64,000 nt of DNA from Hydractinia symbiolongicarpus (GCF_029227915.1 NC_079881.1:13369501-13433500); one strand, 5' to 3'; shown: positions 22,800 through 37,700, numbered from the stretch's first letter. Numbers and translations are program-made. The notes: a model not told the origin generated them from the sequence alone.

Positions 22800-24240
22800 A
22801 GAGCCTGGCGTTCAAGAAAACGACTTAATAAATCGTAGACAATTGAGATTAAAAGGAACAGCCGAATGGAACTTGTCTGTGCTCGTGGAATCACTTTATT
22901 TACGTTTAGACTCCATGTTAGGCCGTAAAAGGCCATATTACAGGCTTTAAAGGCCTGTGCAGGTAGTTAGCAGCGTTCTCAGATCCTGGCGCTCAAGAAA
23001 ACGACTTAAGACATCGTAGTCCATTGAGATTGAAAGGAATAGGCGAACGGCCTCCTATCTGTGCTCCTGGAACTCCCTGACTTAAGTGTAGTCTCCTCAT
23101 TAGGCCATAAGAGGCCGTATTACACGGTTTAAATGTCTGTCCACGTAATTAGAAACGTTCTCAGAGCCTGGCGCTCAAGAAAACGGCTTATTATATCGTA
23201 GTCCATTGAGATTAAAAAGAACAGACTGATCTCCACTTGTCTGGGCTCGTGGAATCACGTGATTTACGTGTAGACTCAATATTAGGTCGTAAAAAGCCAT
23301 ATTACAGGCTTTAAAGGACTGTGCATGTAGTTAGCAGCGTTCATAGAGCCTGGCGCACAGGAAAACGACTTAGTATATCGTAGTCCATTGAGATTAAAAG
23401 GAACAGACCAATGGGAACTTGTCTGCGCTCGTGGAATCACTTTATTTACGTTTAGACTCCATGTTAGGCCGTAAAAGGCCATATTACAGGCTTTAAAGGC
23501 CTGTGGAAGAAGTTAGCAGCGTTCTTGCAGCCTGACGCTCAAGAAAACGAATTAATACATCGTAGTTCATTGAAGTTGAAAGGAATAGGCGGATGACCTC
23601 CTGTCTGTGCTCGTGGAACTCCCTGACTTAAGTGTAGTCTCCTTATTAGGCCATAAGAGTCCGTATTACACGGTCTGTCCACGTAATTAGGAACGTTCTC
23701 AGAGCCTGGCGCTCAAGAAAACGGCTTATTATATCGTAGTCCATTGAGATTAAAAAGAACAGACTGATCTCCACTTGTCTGGGCTCGTGGAATCACGTGA
23801 TTTACGTGTAGACTCCAAATTAGGCCGTAAAAGGCCATATTACAGGCTTTAAAGACATGTGCACGTAGTTAGGAACGTTCTCAGAGCCTGGGGCTCAAGA
23901 AAACGACTTAATACATCGTAGACTATTGAGATTAAATGGAACAGCCGAATGGACCCTTTCAGACTCAATATTAGGTCGTAAAAAGCCATATTACAGGCTT
24001 TAAAGGACTGTGCACGTAGTTAGCAGCGTTCATAGAGCCTGGCGCACAGGAAAACGACTTAGTATATCGTAGTCCATTGAGATTGAAAGGAATTGACCGA
24101 TGGCAACTTCTCTGGGCTGGTGGAATCACGTGACATACATGCAGTCTCCTTATTAGGCCGTAAAAGGACCTATTATGCGTTTCAAAGGATTGTGTACCTA
24201 GTTAGCAGCGTTCATAGAGCCTGGCGTTCAAGAAAACGAC
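22800..24240 (-). repeat. HOR segment matching +3,413 bp, with 30-bp-deletion monomer
   Basis: Matches about 26,213-27,653 at an offset of 3,413 bp, two monomers (364 bp) less than the 3,777 offset of its neighbours. The copies therefore differ by an in-register gain or loss of a dimer. The segment contains the GACCCTTTCAGACTCAATAT monomer at about 23,950, which lacks 30 bp including the CACGTG palindrome. Confidence 0.82.
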
Positions 24241-24365
24241 TTAATACATCGTAGACAATTTAGATTAAAGGAACAGCCGAATGGAACTTGTCTGTGCTCG
24301 TGGAATCACTTTATTTACGTTTAGACTCCATGTTAGGCCGTAAAAGGCCATATTACAGGCTTTAA

Positions 24366-27300
24366 AGACATGTGCACGTAGTTAGGAACGTTCTCAGAGC
24401 CTGGCGCTCAAGAAAACGACTTAATACATCGTAGCCCATTGAGATTAAAAGGAACAGCCGAATGGATCTTGTCAGAGTTAGTGGAATCACGTGATTTACG
24501 TGTAGATTCCATATTATGCCGTAAAAGGCCATATTGCAAGCTTTAAAGGACTGTGCACGTAGTCAGCAGCGTTCATAGAGCCTGGCGCACAGGAAAACGA
24601 CTTAGTATATCGTAGTCCGTGGAGATTAAAAGGAACAGACCAATGGGAACTTGTCTGTGCTCGTGGAATCACGTGATTTACGTGTAGACTCCAAATTAGG
24701 CGGTAAAAGGCCAAATTACAGGCTTTAAAGGCCTGTGGAAGAAGTTAGCAGCGTTCTTGCAGCCTGACGCTCAAGAAAACGACTTAATACATCGTAGACC
24801 ATTGAGATTAAAAGGAACAGCCGAATGGAACTTGTCAGAGTTAGTAGAATCACGTGATTTACGTTTAGACTCCATGTTAGGCCGTAAAAGGCCATATTAC
24901 AGGCTTTAAAGGCCTGTGCACGTAGTTAGCAGCGTTCTCAGATCCTGGGGCTCAAGAAAACGACTTAAGACATCGTAGTCCATTGAGATTGAAAGGAATA
25001 GGCCAACGGCCTCCTATCTGTGCTCGTGGAACTCCCTGACTTAAGTGTAGTCTCCTCATTAGGCCATAAGAGGCCGTATTACACGGTTTAAAGGCCTGTC
25101 CACGTAATTAGGAACGTTCTCAGAGCCTGACACTCAAGAAAACGGCTTATTATATCGTAGTCCATTGAGATTAAAAAGAACAGACTGATCCCCACTTGTC
25201 TGGGCTCGTGGAATCACGTGATTTACGTGTAGATTCCATATTATGCCGTAAAAGGCCATATTACAAGCTTTAAAGGACAGTGCACGTAGTTAGCAGCGTT
25301 CATAGAGCCTGGCGCACAGGAAAACGACTTAGTATATCGTAGTCCATTGAGATTAAAAGGAACAGACCAATGGAAACTTGTCTGCGCTCGTGGAATCAAT
25401 TTATTTTCGTTTAGACTCCATGTTAGGCCGTAAAAGGCCATATTACAGGCTTTAAAGGCCTGTGGAAGAAGTTAGCAGCGTTCTTGCAGCCTGACGCTCA
25501 AGAAAACGAATTAATACATCGTAGTTCATTGAAGTTGAAAGCAATATGCCGATGACCCCCTGTCTGTGCTCGTGGAACTCCCTGACTTAAGTGTAGACTC
25601 CTTATTAGGCCATAAGAGGCCGTATTACACGGTTTAAAGGTCTGCCAACGTAATTAGGAACGTTCTCAGAGCCTGGCGCTCAAGAAAACGGCTTATTATA
25701 TCGTAGTCCATTGAGATTAAAAAGAACAGACTGATCCCCACTTGTCTGGGCTCGTGGAATCACGTGACTTACATGCAGTCTCCTTCTTAGGCCGTAAAAG
25801 GACCTATTATGCGTTTCGAAGGACTGTGTACGTAGTTAGCAGCGTTCATAGAGCCTGGCGTTCAAGAAAACGACTTAATAAATTGTAGACAATTGAGATT
25901 AAAAGGAACAGCCGAATGGAACTTGTCTGTGCTCGTGAAATCACTTTATTTACGTTTAGACTCCATGTTAGGCCGTAAAAGGCCATATTACAGGCTTTAA
26001 AGGCCTGTGCAGGTAGTTAGCAGCGTTCTCAGATCCTGGCGCTCAAGAAAACGACTTAAGACATCGTAGTCCATTGAGATTGAAAGGAATAGGCCAACGG
26101 CCTCCTATCTGTGCTCGTGGAACTCCCTGACTTAAGTGTAGTCTCCTCATTAGGCCAAAAGAGGCCGTATTACACGGTTTAAATGTCTGTCCACGTAATT
26201 AGAAACGTTCATAGAGCCTGGCGTTCAAGAAAACGACTTAATAAATCGTAGACAATTGAGATTAAAAGGAACAGCCGAATGGAACTTGTCTGTGCTCGTG
26301 GAATCACTTTATTTACGTTTAGACTCCATGTTAGGCCGTAAAAGGCCATATTACAGGCTTTAAAGGCCTGTGCAGGTAGTTAGCAGCGTTCTCAGATCCT
26401 GGCGCTCAAGAAAACGACTTAAGACATCGTAGTCCATTAAGATTGAAAGGAATAGGCCAACGGCCTCCTATCTGTGCTCCTGGAACTCCCTGACTTAAGT
26501 GTAGTCTCCTCATTAGGCCATAAGAGGCCGTATTACACGGTTTAAATGTCTGTCCACGTAATTAGAAACGTTCTCAGAGCCTGGCGCTCAAGAAAACGGC
26601 TTATTATATCGTAGTCCATTGAGATTAAAAAGAACAGACTGATCTCCACTTGTCTGGGCTCGTGGAATCACGTGATTTACGTGTAGACTCAATATTAGGT
26701 CGTAAAAAGCCATATTACAGGCTTTAAAGGACTGTGCATGTAGTTAGCAGCGTTCATAGAGCCTGGCGCACAGGAAAACAACTTAGTATATCGTAGTCCA
26801 TTGAGATTAAAAGGAACAGACCAATGGGAACTTGTCTGCGCTCGTGGAATCACTTTATTTACGTTTAGACTCCATGTTAGGCCGTAAAAGGCCATATTAC
26901 AGGCTTTAAAGGCCTGTGGAAGAAGTTAGCAGCGTTCTTGCAGCCTGACGCTCAAGAAAACGAATTAATACATCGTAGTTCATTGCAGTTGAAAGGAATA
27001 GGCGGATGACCTCCTGTCTGTGCTCGTGGAACTCCCTGACTTAAGTGTAGTCTCCTTATTAGGCCATAAGAGTCCGTATTACACGGTCTGTCCACGTAAT
27101 TAGGAACGTTCTCAGAGCCTGGCGCTCAAGAAAACGGCTTATTATATCGTAGTCCATTGAGAATAAGAAGAACAGACTGATCTCCACTTGTCTGGGCTCG
27201 TGGAATCACGTGATTTACGTGTAGACTCCAAATTAGGCCGTAAAAGGCCATATTACAGGCTTTAAAGACATGTGCACGTAGTTAGGAACGTTCTCAGAGC

Positions 27301-27458
27301 CTGGCGCTCAAGAAAACGACTTAATACATCGTAGACTATTGAGATTAAATGGAACAGCCGAATGGACCCTTTCAGACTCAATATTAGGTCGTAAAAAGCC
27401 ATATTACAGGCTTTAAAGGACTGTGCACGTAGTTAGCAGCGTTCATAGAGCCTGGCGC
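24366..27458 (-). repeat. 3,777-bp-offset HOR, copy 2
   Basis: Its left part matches 20,590-22,230. The part from about 24,813 to 27,458 matches 28,590-31,235 at +3,777 bp with only a few differences by eye. The unit is about 21 monomers less some 45 bp, because it includes shortened monomers: the 30-bp deletion near 27,368 and an 8-bp TTTAAAGG deletion near 27,085. Confidence 0.87.
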
Positions 27459-28589
27459 ACAGGAAAACGACTTAGTATATCGTAGTCCATTGAGATTGAA
27501 AGGAATTGACCGATGGCAACTTCTCTGGGCTGGTGGAATCACGTGACATACATGCAGTCTCCTTATTAGGCCGTAAAAGGACCTATTATGCGTTTCGAAG
27601 GACTGTGTACCTAGTTAGCAGCGTTCATAGAGCCTGGCGTTCAAGAAAACGACTTAATACATCGTAGACAATTTAGATTAAAGGAACAGCCGAATGGAAC
27701 TTGTCTGTGCTCGTAGAATCACTTTATTTACGTTTAGACTCCATGTTAGGCCGTAAAAGGCCATATTACAGGCTTTAAAGGCCTGTGGAAGAAGTTAGCA
27801 GCGTTCTTGCAGCCTGACGCTCAAGAAAACGAATTAATACATCGTAGTTCATTGAAGTTGAAAGGAATATTCCGATGACCCCCTGTCTGTGCTCGTGGAA
27901 CTCCCTGACTTAAGTGTAGTCTCCTTATTAGGCCATAAGAGGCCGTATTACACGGTTTAAAGGTCTGTCCACGTAATTAGGAACGTTCTCAGAGCCTGGC
28001 GCTCAAGAAAACGGCTTATTATATCGTAGTCCATTGAGATTAAAAAGAACAGACTGATCCCCACTTGTCTGGGCTCGTGGAATCACGTGACTTACATGCA
28101 GTCTCCTTATTAGGCCGTAAAAGGACCTATTATGCGTTTCGAAGGACTGTGTACGTAGTTAGCAGCGTTCATAGAGCCTGGCGTTCAAGAAAACGACTTA
28201 ATAAATCGTAGACAATTGAGATTAAAAGGAACAGCCGAATGGAACTTGTCTGTGCTCGTGAAATCACTTTATTTACGTTTAGACTCCATGTTAGGCCGTA
28301 AAAGGCCATATTACAGGCTTTAAAGGCCTGTGCAGGTAGTTAGCAGCGTTCCCAGATCCTGGCGCTCAAGAAAACGACTTAAGACATCGTAGTCCATTGA
28401 GATTGAAAGGAATAGGCCAACAGCCTCCTATCTGTGCTCGTGGAACTCCCTGACTTAAGTGTAGTCTCCTCATTAGGCCATAAGAGGCCGTATTACACGG
28501 TTTAAATGTCTGTCCACGTAATTAGAAACGTTCATAGAGCCTGGCGTTCAAGAAAACGACTTAATAAATCGTAGACAATTGAGATTAAA

Positions 28590-31235
28590 AGGAACAGCCG
28601 AATGGAACTTGTCAGAGTTAGTAGAATCACGTGATTTACGTTTAGACTCCATGTTAGGCCGTAAAAGGCCATATTACAGGCTTTAAAGGCCTGTGCACGT
28701 AGTTAGCAGCGTTCTCAGATCCTGGGGCTCAAGAAAACGACTTAAGACATCGTAGTCCATTGAGATTGAAAGGAATAGGCCAACGGCCTCCTATCTGTGC
28801 TCGTGGAACTCCCTGACTTAAGTGTAGTCTCCTCATTAGGCCATAAGAGGCCGTATTACACGGTTTAAAGGCCTGTCCACGTAATTAGGAACGTTCTCAG
28901 AGCCTGACACTCAAGAAAACGGCTTATTATATCGTAGTCCATTGAGATTAAAAAGAACAGACTGATCCCCACTTGTCTGGGCTCGTGGAATCACGTGATT
29001 TACGTGTAGATTCCATATTATGCCGTAAAAGGCCATATTACAAGCTTTAAAGGACAGTGCACGTAGTTAGCAGCGTTCATAGAGCCTGGCGCACAGGAAA
29101 ACGACTTAGTATATCGTAGTCCATTGAGATTAAAAGGAACAGACCAATGGAAACTTGTCTGCGCTCGTGGAATCAATTTATTTTCGTTTAGACTCCATGT
29201 TAGGCCGTAAAAGGCCATATTACAGGCTTTAAAGGCCTGTGGAAGAAGTTAGCAGCGTTCTTGCAGCCTGACGCTCAAGAAAACGAATTAATACATCGTA
29301 GTTCATTGAAGTTGAAAGCAATATGCCGATGACCCCCTGTCTGTGCTCGTGGAACTCCCTGACTTAAGTGTAGACTCCTTATTAGGCCATAAGAGGCCGT
29401 ATTACACGGTTTAAAGGTCTGCCAACGTAATTAGGAACGTTCTCAGAGCCTGGCGCTCAAGAAAACGGCTTATTATATCGTAGTCCATTGAGATTAAAAA
29501 GAACAGACTGATCCCCACTTGTCTGGGCTCGTGGAATCACGTGACTTACATGCAGTCTCCTTCTTAGGCCGTAAAAGGACCTATTATGCGTTTCGAAGGA
29601 CTGTGTACGTAGTTAGCAGCGTTCATAGAGCCTGGCGTTCAAGAAAACGACTTAATAAATTGTAGACAATTGAGATTAAAAGGAACAGCCGAATGGAACT
29701 TGTCTGTGCTCGTGAAATCACTTTATTTACGTTTAGACTCCATGTTAGGCCGTAAAAGGCCATATTACAGGCTTTAAAGGCCTGTGCAGGTAGTTAGCAG
29801 CGTTCTCAGATCCTGGCGCTCAAGAAAACGACTTAAGACATCGTAGTCCATTGAGATTGAAAGGAATAGGCCAACGGCCTCCTATCTGTGCTCGTGGAAC
29901 TCCCTGACTTAAGTGTAGTCTCCTCATTAGGCCAAAAGAGGCCGTATTACACGGTTTAAATGTCTGTCCACGTAATTAGAAACGTTCATAGAGCCTGGCG
30001 TTCAAGAAAACGACTTAATAAATCGTAGACAATTGAGATTAAAAGGAACAGCCGAATGGAACTTGTCTGTGCTCGTGGAATCACTTTATTTACGTTTAGA
30101 CTCCATGTTAGGCCGTAAAAGGCCATATTACAGGCTTTAAAGGCCTGTGCAGGTAGTTAGCAGCGTTCTCAGATCCTGGCGCTCAAGAAAACGACTTAAG
30201 ACATCGTAGTCCATTGAGATTGAAAGGAATAGGCCAACGGCCTCCTATCTGTGCTCCTGGAACTCCCTGACTTAAGTGTAGTCTCCTCATTAGGCCATAA
30301 GAGGCCGTATTACACGGTTTAAATGTCTGTCCACGTAATTAGAAACGTTCTCAGAGCCTGGCGCTCAAGAAAACGGCTTATTATATCGTAGTCCATTGAG
30401 ATTAAAAAGAACAGACTGATCTCCACTTGTCTGGGCTCGTGGAATCACGTGATTTACGTGTAGACTCAATATTAGGTCGTAAAAAGCCATATTACAGGCT
30501 TTAAAGGACTGTGCATGTAGTTAGCAGCGTTCATAGAGCCTGGCGCACAGGAAAACGACTTAGTATATCGTAGTCCATTGAGATTAAAAGGAACAGACCA
30601 ATGGGAACTTGTCTGCGCTCGTGGAATCACTTTATTTACGTTTAGACTCCATGTTAGGCCGTAAAAGGCCATATTACAGGCTTTAAAGGCCTGTGGAAGA
30701 AGTTAGCAGCGTTCTTGCAGCCTGACGCTCAAGAAAACGAATTAATACATCGTAGTTCATTGCAGTTGAAAGGAATAGGCGGATGACCTCCTGTCTGTGC
30801 TCGTGGAACTCCCTGACTTAAGTGTAGTCTCCTTATTAGGCCATAAGAGTCCGTATTACACGGTCTGTCCACGTAATTAGGAACGTTCTCAGAGCCTGGC
30901 GCTCAAGAAAACGGCTTATTATATCGTAGTCCATTGAGAATAAAAAGAACAGACTGATCTCCACTTGTCTGGGCTCGTGGAATCACGTGATTTACGTGTA
31001 GACTCCAAATTAGGCCGTAAAAGGCCATATTACAGGCTTTAAAGACATGTGCACGTAGTTAGGAACGTTCTCAGAGCCTGGCGCTCAAGAAAACGACTTA
31101 ATACATCGTAGACTATTGAGATTAAATGGAACAGCCGAATGGACCCTTTCAGACTCAATATTAGGTCGTAAAAAGCCATATTACAGGCTTTAAAGGACTG
31201 TGCACGTAGTTAGCAGCGTTCATAGAGCCTGGCGT
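28590..31235 (-). repeat. 3,777-bp-offset HOR, copy 3 (truncated)
   Basis: Matches 24,813-27,458. It stops around 31,210-31,235, where GGCGCACAGG of copy 2 is replaced by GGCGTTCAAG and the array restarts 1,597 bp back in the unit. Private markers such as AAATTGTAGACAATTG (near 29,658) and GGCCAAAAGAGGCC (near 29,931) are shared between copies. Confidence 0.87.
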
Positions 31236-32818
31236 TCAAGAAAACGACTTAATAAATTGTAGACAATTGAGATTAAAAGGAACAGCCGAATGGAACTTGT
31301 CTGTGCTCGTGAAATCACTTTATTTACGTTTAGACTCCATGTTAGGCCGTAAAAGGCCATATTACAGGCTTTAAAGGCCTGTGCAGGTAGTTAGCAGCGT
31401 TCTCAGATCCTGGCGCTCAAGAAAACGACTTAAGACATCGTAGTCCATTGAGATTGAAAGGAATAGGCCAACGGCCTCCTATCTGTGCTCGTGGAACTCC
31501 CTGACTTAAGTGTAGTCTCCTCATTAGGCCAAAAGAGGCCGTATTACACGGTTTAAATGTCTGTCCACGTAATTAGAAACGTTCATAGAGCCTGGCGTTC
31601 AAGAAAACGACTTAATAAATCGTAGACAATTGAGATTAAAAGGAACAGCCGAATGGAACTTGTCTGTGCTCGTGGAATCACTTTATTTACGTTTAGACTC
31701 CATGTTAGGCCGTAAAAGGCCATATTACAGGCTTTAAAGGCCTGTGCAGGTAGTTAGCAGCGTTCTCAGATCCTGGCGCTCAAGAAAACGACTTAAGACA
31801 TCGTAGTCCATTGAGATTGAAAGGAATAGGCCAACGGCCTCCTATCTGTGCTCCTGGAACTCCCTGACTTAAGTGTAGTCTCCTCATTAGGCCATAAGAG
31901 GCCGTATTACACGGTTTAAATGTCTGTCCACGTAATTAGAAACGTTCTCAGAGCCTGGCGCTCAAGAAAACGGCTTATTATATCGTAGTCCATTGAGATT
32001 AAAAAGAACAGACTGATCTCCACTTGTCTGGGCTCGTGGAATCACGTGATTTACGTGTAGACTCAATATTAGGTCGTAAAAAGCCATATTACAGGCTTTA
32101 AAGGACTGTGCATGTAGTTAGCAGCGTTCATAGAGCCTGGCGCACAGGAAAACGACTTAGTATATCGTAGTCCATTGAGATTAAAAGGAACAGACCAATG
32201 GGAACTTGTCTGCGCTCGTGGAATCACTTTATTTACGTTTAGACTCCATGTTAGGCCGTAAAAGGCCATATTACAGGCTTTAAAGGCCTGTGGAAGAAGT
32301 TAGCAGCGTTCTTGCAGCCTGACGCTCAAGAAAACGAATTAATACATCGTAGTTCATTGCAGTTGAAAGGAATAGGCGGATGACCTCCTGTCTGTGCTCG
32401 TGGAACTCCCTGACTTAAGTGTAGTCTCCTTATTAGGCCATAAGAGTCCGTATTACACGGTCTGTCCACGTAATTAGGAACGTTCTCAGAGCCTGGCGCT
32501 CAAGAAAACGGCTTATTATATCGTAGTCCATTGAGAATAAAAAGAACAGACTGATCTCCACTTGTCTGGGCTCGTGGAATCACGTGATTTACGTGTAGAC
32601 TCCAAATTAGGCCGTAAAAGGCCATATTACAGGCTTTAAAGACATGTGCACGTAGTTAGGAACGTTCTCAGAGCCTGGCGCTCAAGAAAACGACTTAATA
32701 CATCGTAGACTATTGAGATTAAATGGAACAGCCGAATGGACCCTTTCAGACTCAATATTAGGTCGTAAAAAGCCATATTACAGGCTTTAAAGGACTGTGC
32801 ACGTAGTTAGCAGCGTTC
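29625..32818 (-). repeat. 1,597-bp tandem duplication nested in the HOR
   Basis: 29,625-31,221 is followed directly by 31,222-32,818 with markers displaced by 1,597 bp, for example AAATTGTAGAC at 29,658 and about 31,255 and CCCTTTCAGACTC at about 31,144 and 32,741. The period is nine monomers minus about 41 bp, which reflects the deleted monomers inside. The copies look almost identical. Confidence 0.87.
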
Positions 32819-34707
32819 ATAGAGCCTGGCGCACAGGAAAACGACTTAGTATATCGTAGTCCATTGAGATTGAAAGGAATTGACCGATGGCAACTTCTCT
32901 GGGCTGGTGGAATCACGTGACATACATGCAGTCTCCTTATTAGGCCGTAAAAGGACCTATTATGCGTTTCGAAGGACTGTGTACCTAGTTAGCAGCGTTC
33001 ATAGAGCCTGGCGTTCAAGAAAACGACTTAATACATCGTAGACAATTTAGATTAAAGGAACAGCCGAATGGAACTTGTCTGTGCTCGTGGAATCACTTTA
33101 TTTACGTTTAGACTCCATGTTAGGCCGTAAAAGGCCATATTACAGGCTTTAAAGGCCTGTGGAAGAAGTTAGCAGCGTTCTTGCAGCCTGACGCTCAAGA
33201 AAACGAATTAATACATCGTAGTTCATTGAAGTTGAAAGGAATATTCCGATGACCCCCTGTCTGTGCTCGTGGAACTCCCTGACTTAAGTGTAGTCTCCTC
33301 ATTAGGCCATAAGAGGCCGTATTACACGGTTTAAATGTCTGTCCACGTAATTAGAAACGTTCTCAGAGCCTGGCGCTCAAGAAAACGGCTTATTATATCG
33401 TAGTCCATTGAGATTAAAAAGAACAGACTGATCTCCACTTGTCTGGGCTCGTGGAATCACGTGATTTACGTGTAGACTCAATATTAGGTCGTAAAAAGCC
33501 ATATTACAGGCTTTAAAGGACTGTGCATGTAGTTAGCAGCGTTCATAGAGCCTGGCGCACAGGAAAACGACTTAGTATATCGTAGTCCATTGAGATTAAA
33601 AGGAACAGACCAATGGGAACTTGTCTGCGCTCGTGGAATCACTTTATTTACGTTTAGACTCCATGTTAGGCCGTAAAAGGCCATATTACAGGCTTTAAAG
33701 GCCTGTGGAAGAAGTTAGCAGCGTTCTTGCAGCCTGACGCTCAAGAAAACGAATTAATACATCGTAGTTCATTGCAGTTGAAAGGAATAGGCGGATGACC
33801 TCCTGTCTGTGCTCGTGGAACTCCCTGACTTAAGTGTAGTCTCCTTATTAGGCCATAAGAGTCCGTATTACACGGTCTGTCCACGTAATTAGGAACGTTC
33901 TCAGAGCCTGGCGCTCAAGAAAACGGCTTATTATATCGTAGTCCATTGAGAATAAAAAGAACAGACTGATCTCCACTTGTCTGGGCTCGTGGAATCACGT
34001 GATTTACGTGTAGACTCCAAATTAGGCCGTAAAAGGCCATATTACAGGCTTTAAAGACATGTGCACGTAGTTAGGAACGTTCTCAGAGCCTGGCGCTCAA
34101 GAAAACGACTTAATACATCGTAGACTATTGAGATTAAATGGAACAGCCGAATGGACCCTTTCAGACTCAATATTAGGTCGTAAAAAGCCATATTACAGGC
34201 TTTAAAGGACTGTGCACGTAGTTAGCAGCGTTCATAGAGCCTGGCGCACAGGAAAACGACTTAGTATATCGTAGTCCATTGAGATTGAAAGGAATTGACC
34301 GATGGCAACTTCTCTGGGCTGGTGGAATCACGTGACATACATGCAGTCTCATTATTAGGCCGTAAAAGGACCTATTATGCGTTTCGAAGGACTGTGTACC
34401 TAGTTAGCAGCGTTCATAGAGCCTGGCGTTCAAGAAAACGACTTAATACATCGTAGACAATTTAGATTAAAGGAACAGCCGAATGGAACTTGTCTGTGCT
34501 CGTGGAATCACTTTATTTACGTTTAGACTCCATGTTAGGCCGTAAAAGGCCATATTACAGGCTTTAAAGGCCTGTGGAAGAAGTTAGCAGCGTTCTTGCA
34601 GCCTGACGCTCAAGAAAACGAATTAATACATCGTAGTTCATTGAAGTTGAAAGGAATATTCCGATGACCCCCTGTCTGTGCTCGTGGAACTCCCTGACTT
34701 AAGTGTA
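31878..34707 (-). repeat. 1,415-bp tandem duplication nested in the HOR
   Basis: Markers are displaced by 1,415 bp: the ATTCCGATGACCCC word at about 33,243 and 34,658, and CCCTTTCAGACTC at about 32,741 and 34,156. The period is exactly one monomer (182 bp) shorter than the adjacent 1,597-bp unit. This fits a further unequal exchange in register. Confidence 0.86.
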
Positions 34708-37700
34708 GTCTCCTTATTAGGCCATAAGAGGCCGTATTACACGGTTTAAAGGTCTGTCCACGTAATTAGGAACGTTCTCAGAGCCTGGCGCTCAAGAAAA
34801 CGGCTTATTATATCGTAGTCCATTGAGATTAAAAAGAACAGACTGATCCCCACTTGTCTGGGCTCGTGGAATCACGTGACTTACATGCAGTCTCCTTATT
34901 AGGCCGTAAAAGGACCTATTATGCGTTTCGAAGGACTGTGTACGTAGTTAGCAGCGTTCATAGAGCCTGGCGTTCAAGAAAACGACTTAATAAATCGTAG
35001 ACAATTGAGATTAAAAGGAACAGCCGAATGGAACTTGTCTGTGCTCGTGAAATCACTTTATTTACGTTTAGACTCCATGTTAGGCCGTAAAAGGCCATAT
35101 TACAGGCTTTAAAGGCCTGTGCAGGTAGTTAGCAGCGTTCCCAGATCCTGGCGCTCAAGAAAACGACTTAAGACATCGTAGTCCATTGAGATTGAAAGGA
35201 ATAGGCCAACAGCCTCCTATCTGTGCTCGTGGAACTCCCTGACTTAAGTGTAGTCTCCTCATTAGGCCATAAGAGGCCGTATTACACGGTTTAAATGTCT
35301 GTCCACGTAATTAGAAACGTTCATAGAGCCTGGCGTTCAAGAAAACGACTTAATAAATCGTAGACAATTGAGATTAAAAGGAACAGCCGAATGGAACTTG
35401 TCTGTGCTCGTGGAATCACTTTATTTACGTTTAGACTCCATGTTAGGCCGTAAAAGGCCATATTACAGGCTTTAAAGGCCTGTGCAGGTAGTTAGCAGCG
35501 TTCTCAGATCCTGGCGCTCAAGAAAACGACTTAAGACATCGTAGTCCATTGAGATTGAAAGGAATAGGCCAACGGCCTCCTATCTGTGCTCCTGGAACTC
35601 CCTGACTTAAGTGTAGTCTCCTCATTAAGCCATAAGGGGCCGTATTACACGGTTTAAATGTCTGTCCACGTAATTAGAAACGTTCTCAGAGCCTGGCGCT
35701 CAAGAAAACGGCTTATTATATCGTAGTCCATTGAGATTAAAAAGAACAGACTGATCTCCACTTGTCTGGGCTCGTGGAATCACGTGATTTACGTGTAGAC
35801 TCAATATTAGGTCGTAAAAAGCCATATTACAGGCTTTAAAGGACTGTGCATGTATGTAGTTAGCAGCGTTCATAGAGCCTGGCGCACAGGAAAACGACTT
35901 AGTATATCGTAGTCCATTGAGATTAAAAGGAACAGACCAATGGGAACTTGTCTGCGCTCGTGGAATCACTTTATTTACGTTTAGACTCCATGTTAGGCCG
36001 TAAAAGGCCATATTACAGGCTTTAAAGGCCTGTGGAAGAAGTTAGCAGCGTTCTTGCAGCCTGACGCTCAAGAAAACGAATTAATACATCGTAGTTCATT
36101 AAAGTTGAAAGGAATAGGCGGATGACCTCCTGTCTGTGCTCGTGGAACTCCCTGACTTAAGTGTAGTCTCCTTATTAGGCCATAAGTGTCCGTATTACAC
36201 GGTCTGTCCACGTAATTAGGAACGTTCTCAGAGCCTGGCGCTCAAGAAAACGGCTTATTATATCGTAGTCCATTGAGAATAAAAAGAACAGACTGATCTC
36301 CACTTGTCTGGGCTCGTGGAATCACGTGATTTACGTGTAGACTCCAAATTAGGCCGTAAAAGGCCATATTACAGGCTTTAAAGACATGTGCACGTAGTTA
36401 GGAACGTTCTCAGAGCCTGGCGCTCAAGAAAACGACTTAATACATCGTAGACTATTGAGATTAAATGGAACAGCCGAATGGACCCTTTCAGACTCAATAT
36501 TAGATCGTAAAAAGCCATATTACAGGCTTTAAAGGACTGTGCACGTAGTTAGCAGCGTTCATAGAGCCTGGCGCACAGGAAAACGACTTAGTATATCGTA
36601 GTCCATTGAGATTGAAAGGAATTGACCGATGGCAACTTCTCTGGGCTGGTGGAATCACGTGACATACATGCAGTCTCCTTATTAGGCCGTAAAAGGACCT
36701 ATTATGCGTTTCGAAGGACTGTGTACCTAGTTAGCAGCGTTCATAGAGCCTGGCGTTCAAGAAAACGACTTAATACATCGTAGACAATTTAGATTAAAGG
36801 AACAGCCGAATGGAACTTGTCTGTGCTCGTGGAATCACTTTATTTACGTTTAGACTCCATGTTAGGCCGTAAAAGGCCATATTACAGGCTTTAAAGGCCT
36901 GTGGAAGAAGTTAGCAGCGTTCTTGCAGCCTGACGCTCAAGAAAACGAATTAATACATCGTAGTTCATTGAAGTTGAAAGGAATATTCCGATGACCCCCT
37001 GTCTGTGCTCGTGGAACTCCCTGACTTAAGTGTAGTCTCCTTATTAGGCCATAAGAGGCCGTATTACACGGTTTAAAGGTCTGTCCACGTAATTAGGAAC
37101 GTTCTCAGAGCCTGGCGCTCAAGAAAACGGCTTATTATATCGTAGTCCATTGAGATTAAAAAGAACAGACTGATCCCCACTTGTCTGGGCTCGTGGAATC
37201 ACGTGACTTACATGCAGTCTCCTTATTAGGCCGTAAAAGGACCTATTATGCGTTTCGAAGGACTGTGTACGTAGTTAGCAGCGTTCATAAGGCCTGGCGT
37301 TCAAGAAAACGACTTAATAAATCGTAGACAATTGAGATTAAAAGGAACAGCCGAATGGAACTTGTCTGTGCTCGTGGAATCACTTTATTTACGTTTAGAC
37401 TCCATGTTAGGCCGTAAAAGGCCATATTACAGGCTTTAAAGGCCTGTGCAGGTAGTTAGCAGCGTTCTCAGATCCTGGCGCTCAAGAAAACGACTTAAGA
37501 CATCGTAGTCCATTGAGATTGGAAGGAATAGGCCAACAGCCTCCTATCTGTGCTCGTGGAACTCCCTGACTTAAGTGTAGTCTCCTCATTAGGCCATAAG
37601 AGGCCGTATTACACGGTTTAAATGTCTGTCCTCGTAATTAGAAACGTTCATAGAGCCTGCCGTTCAAGAAAACGACTTAATAAATCGTAGACAATTGAGA

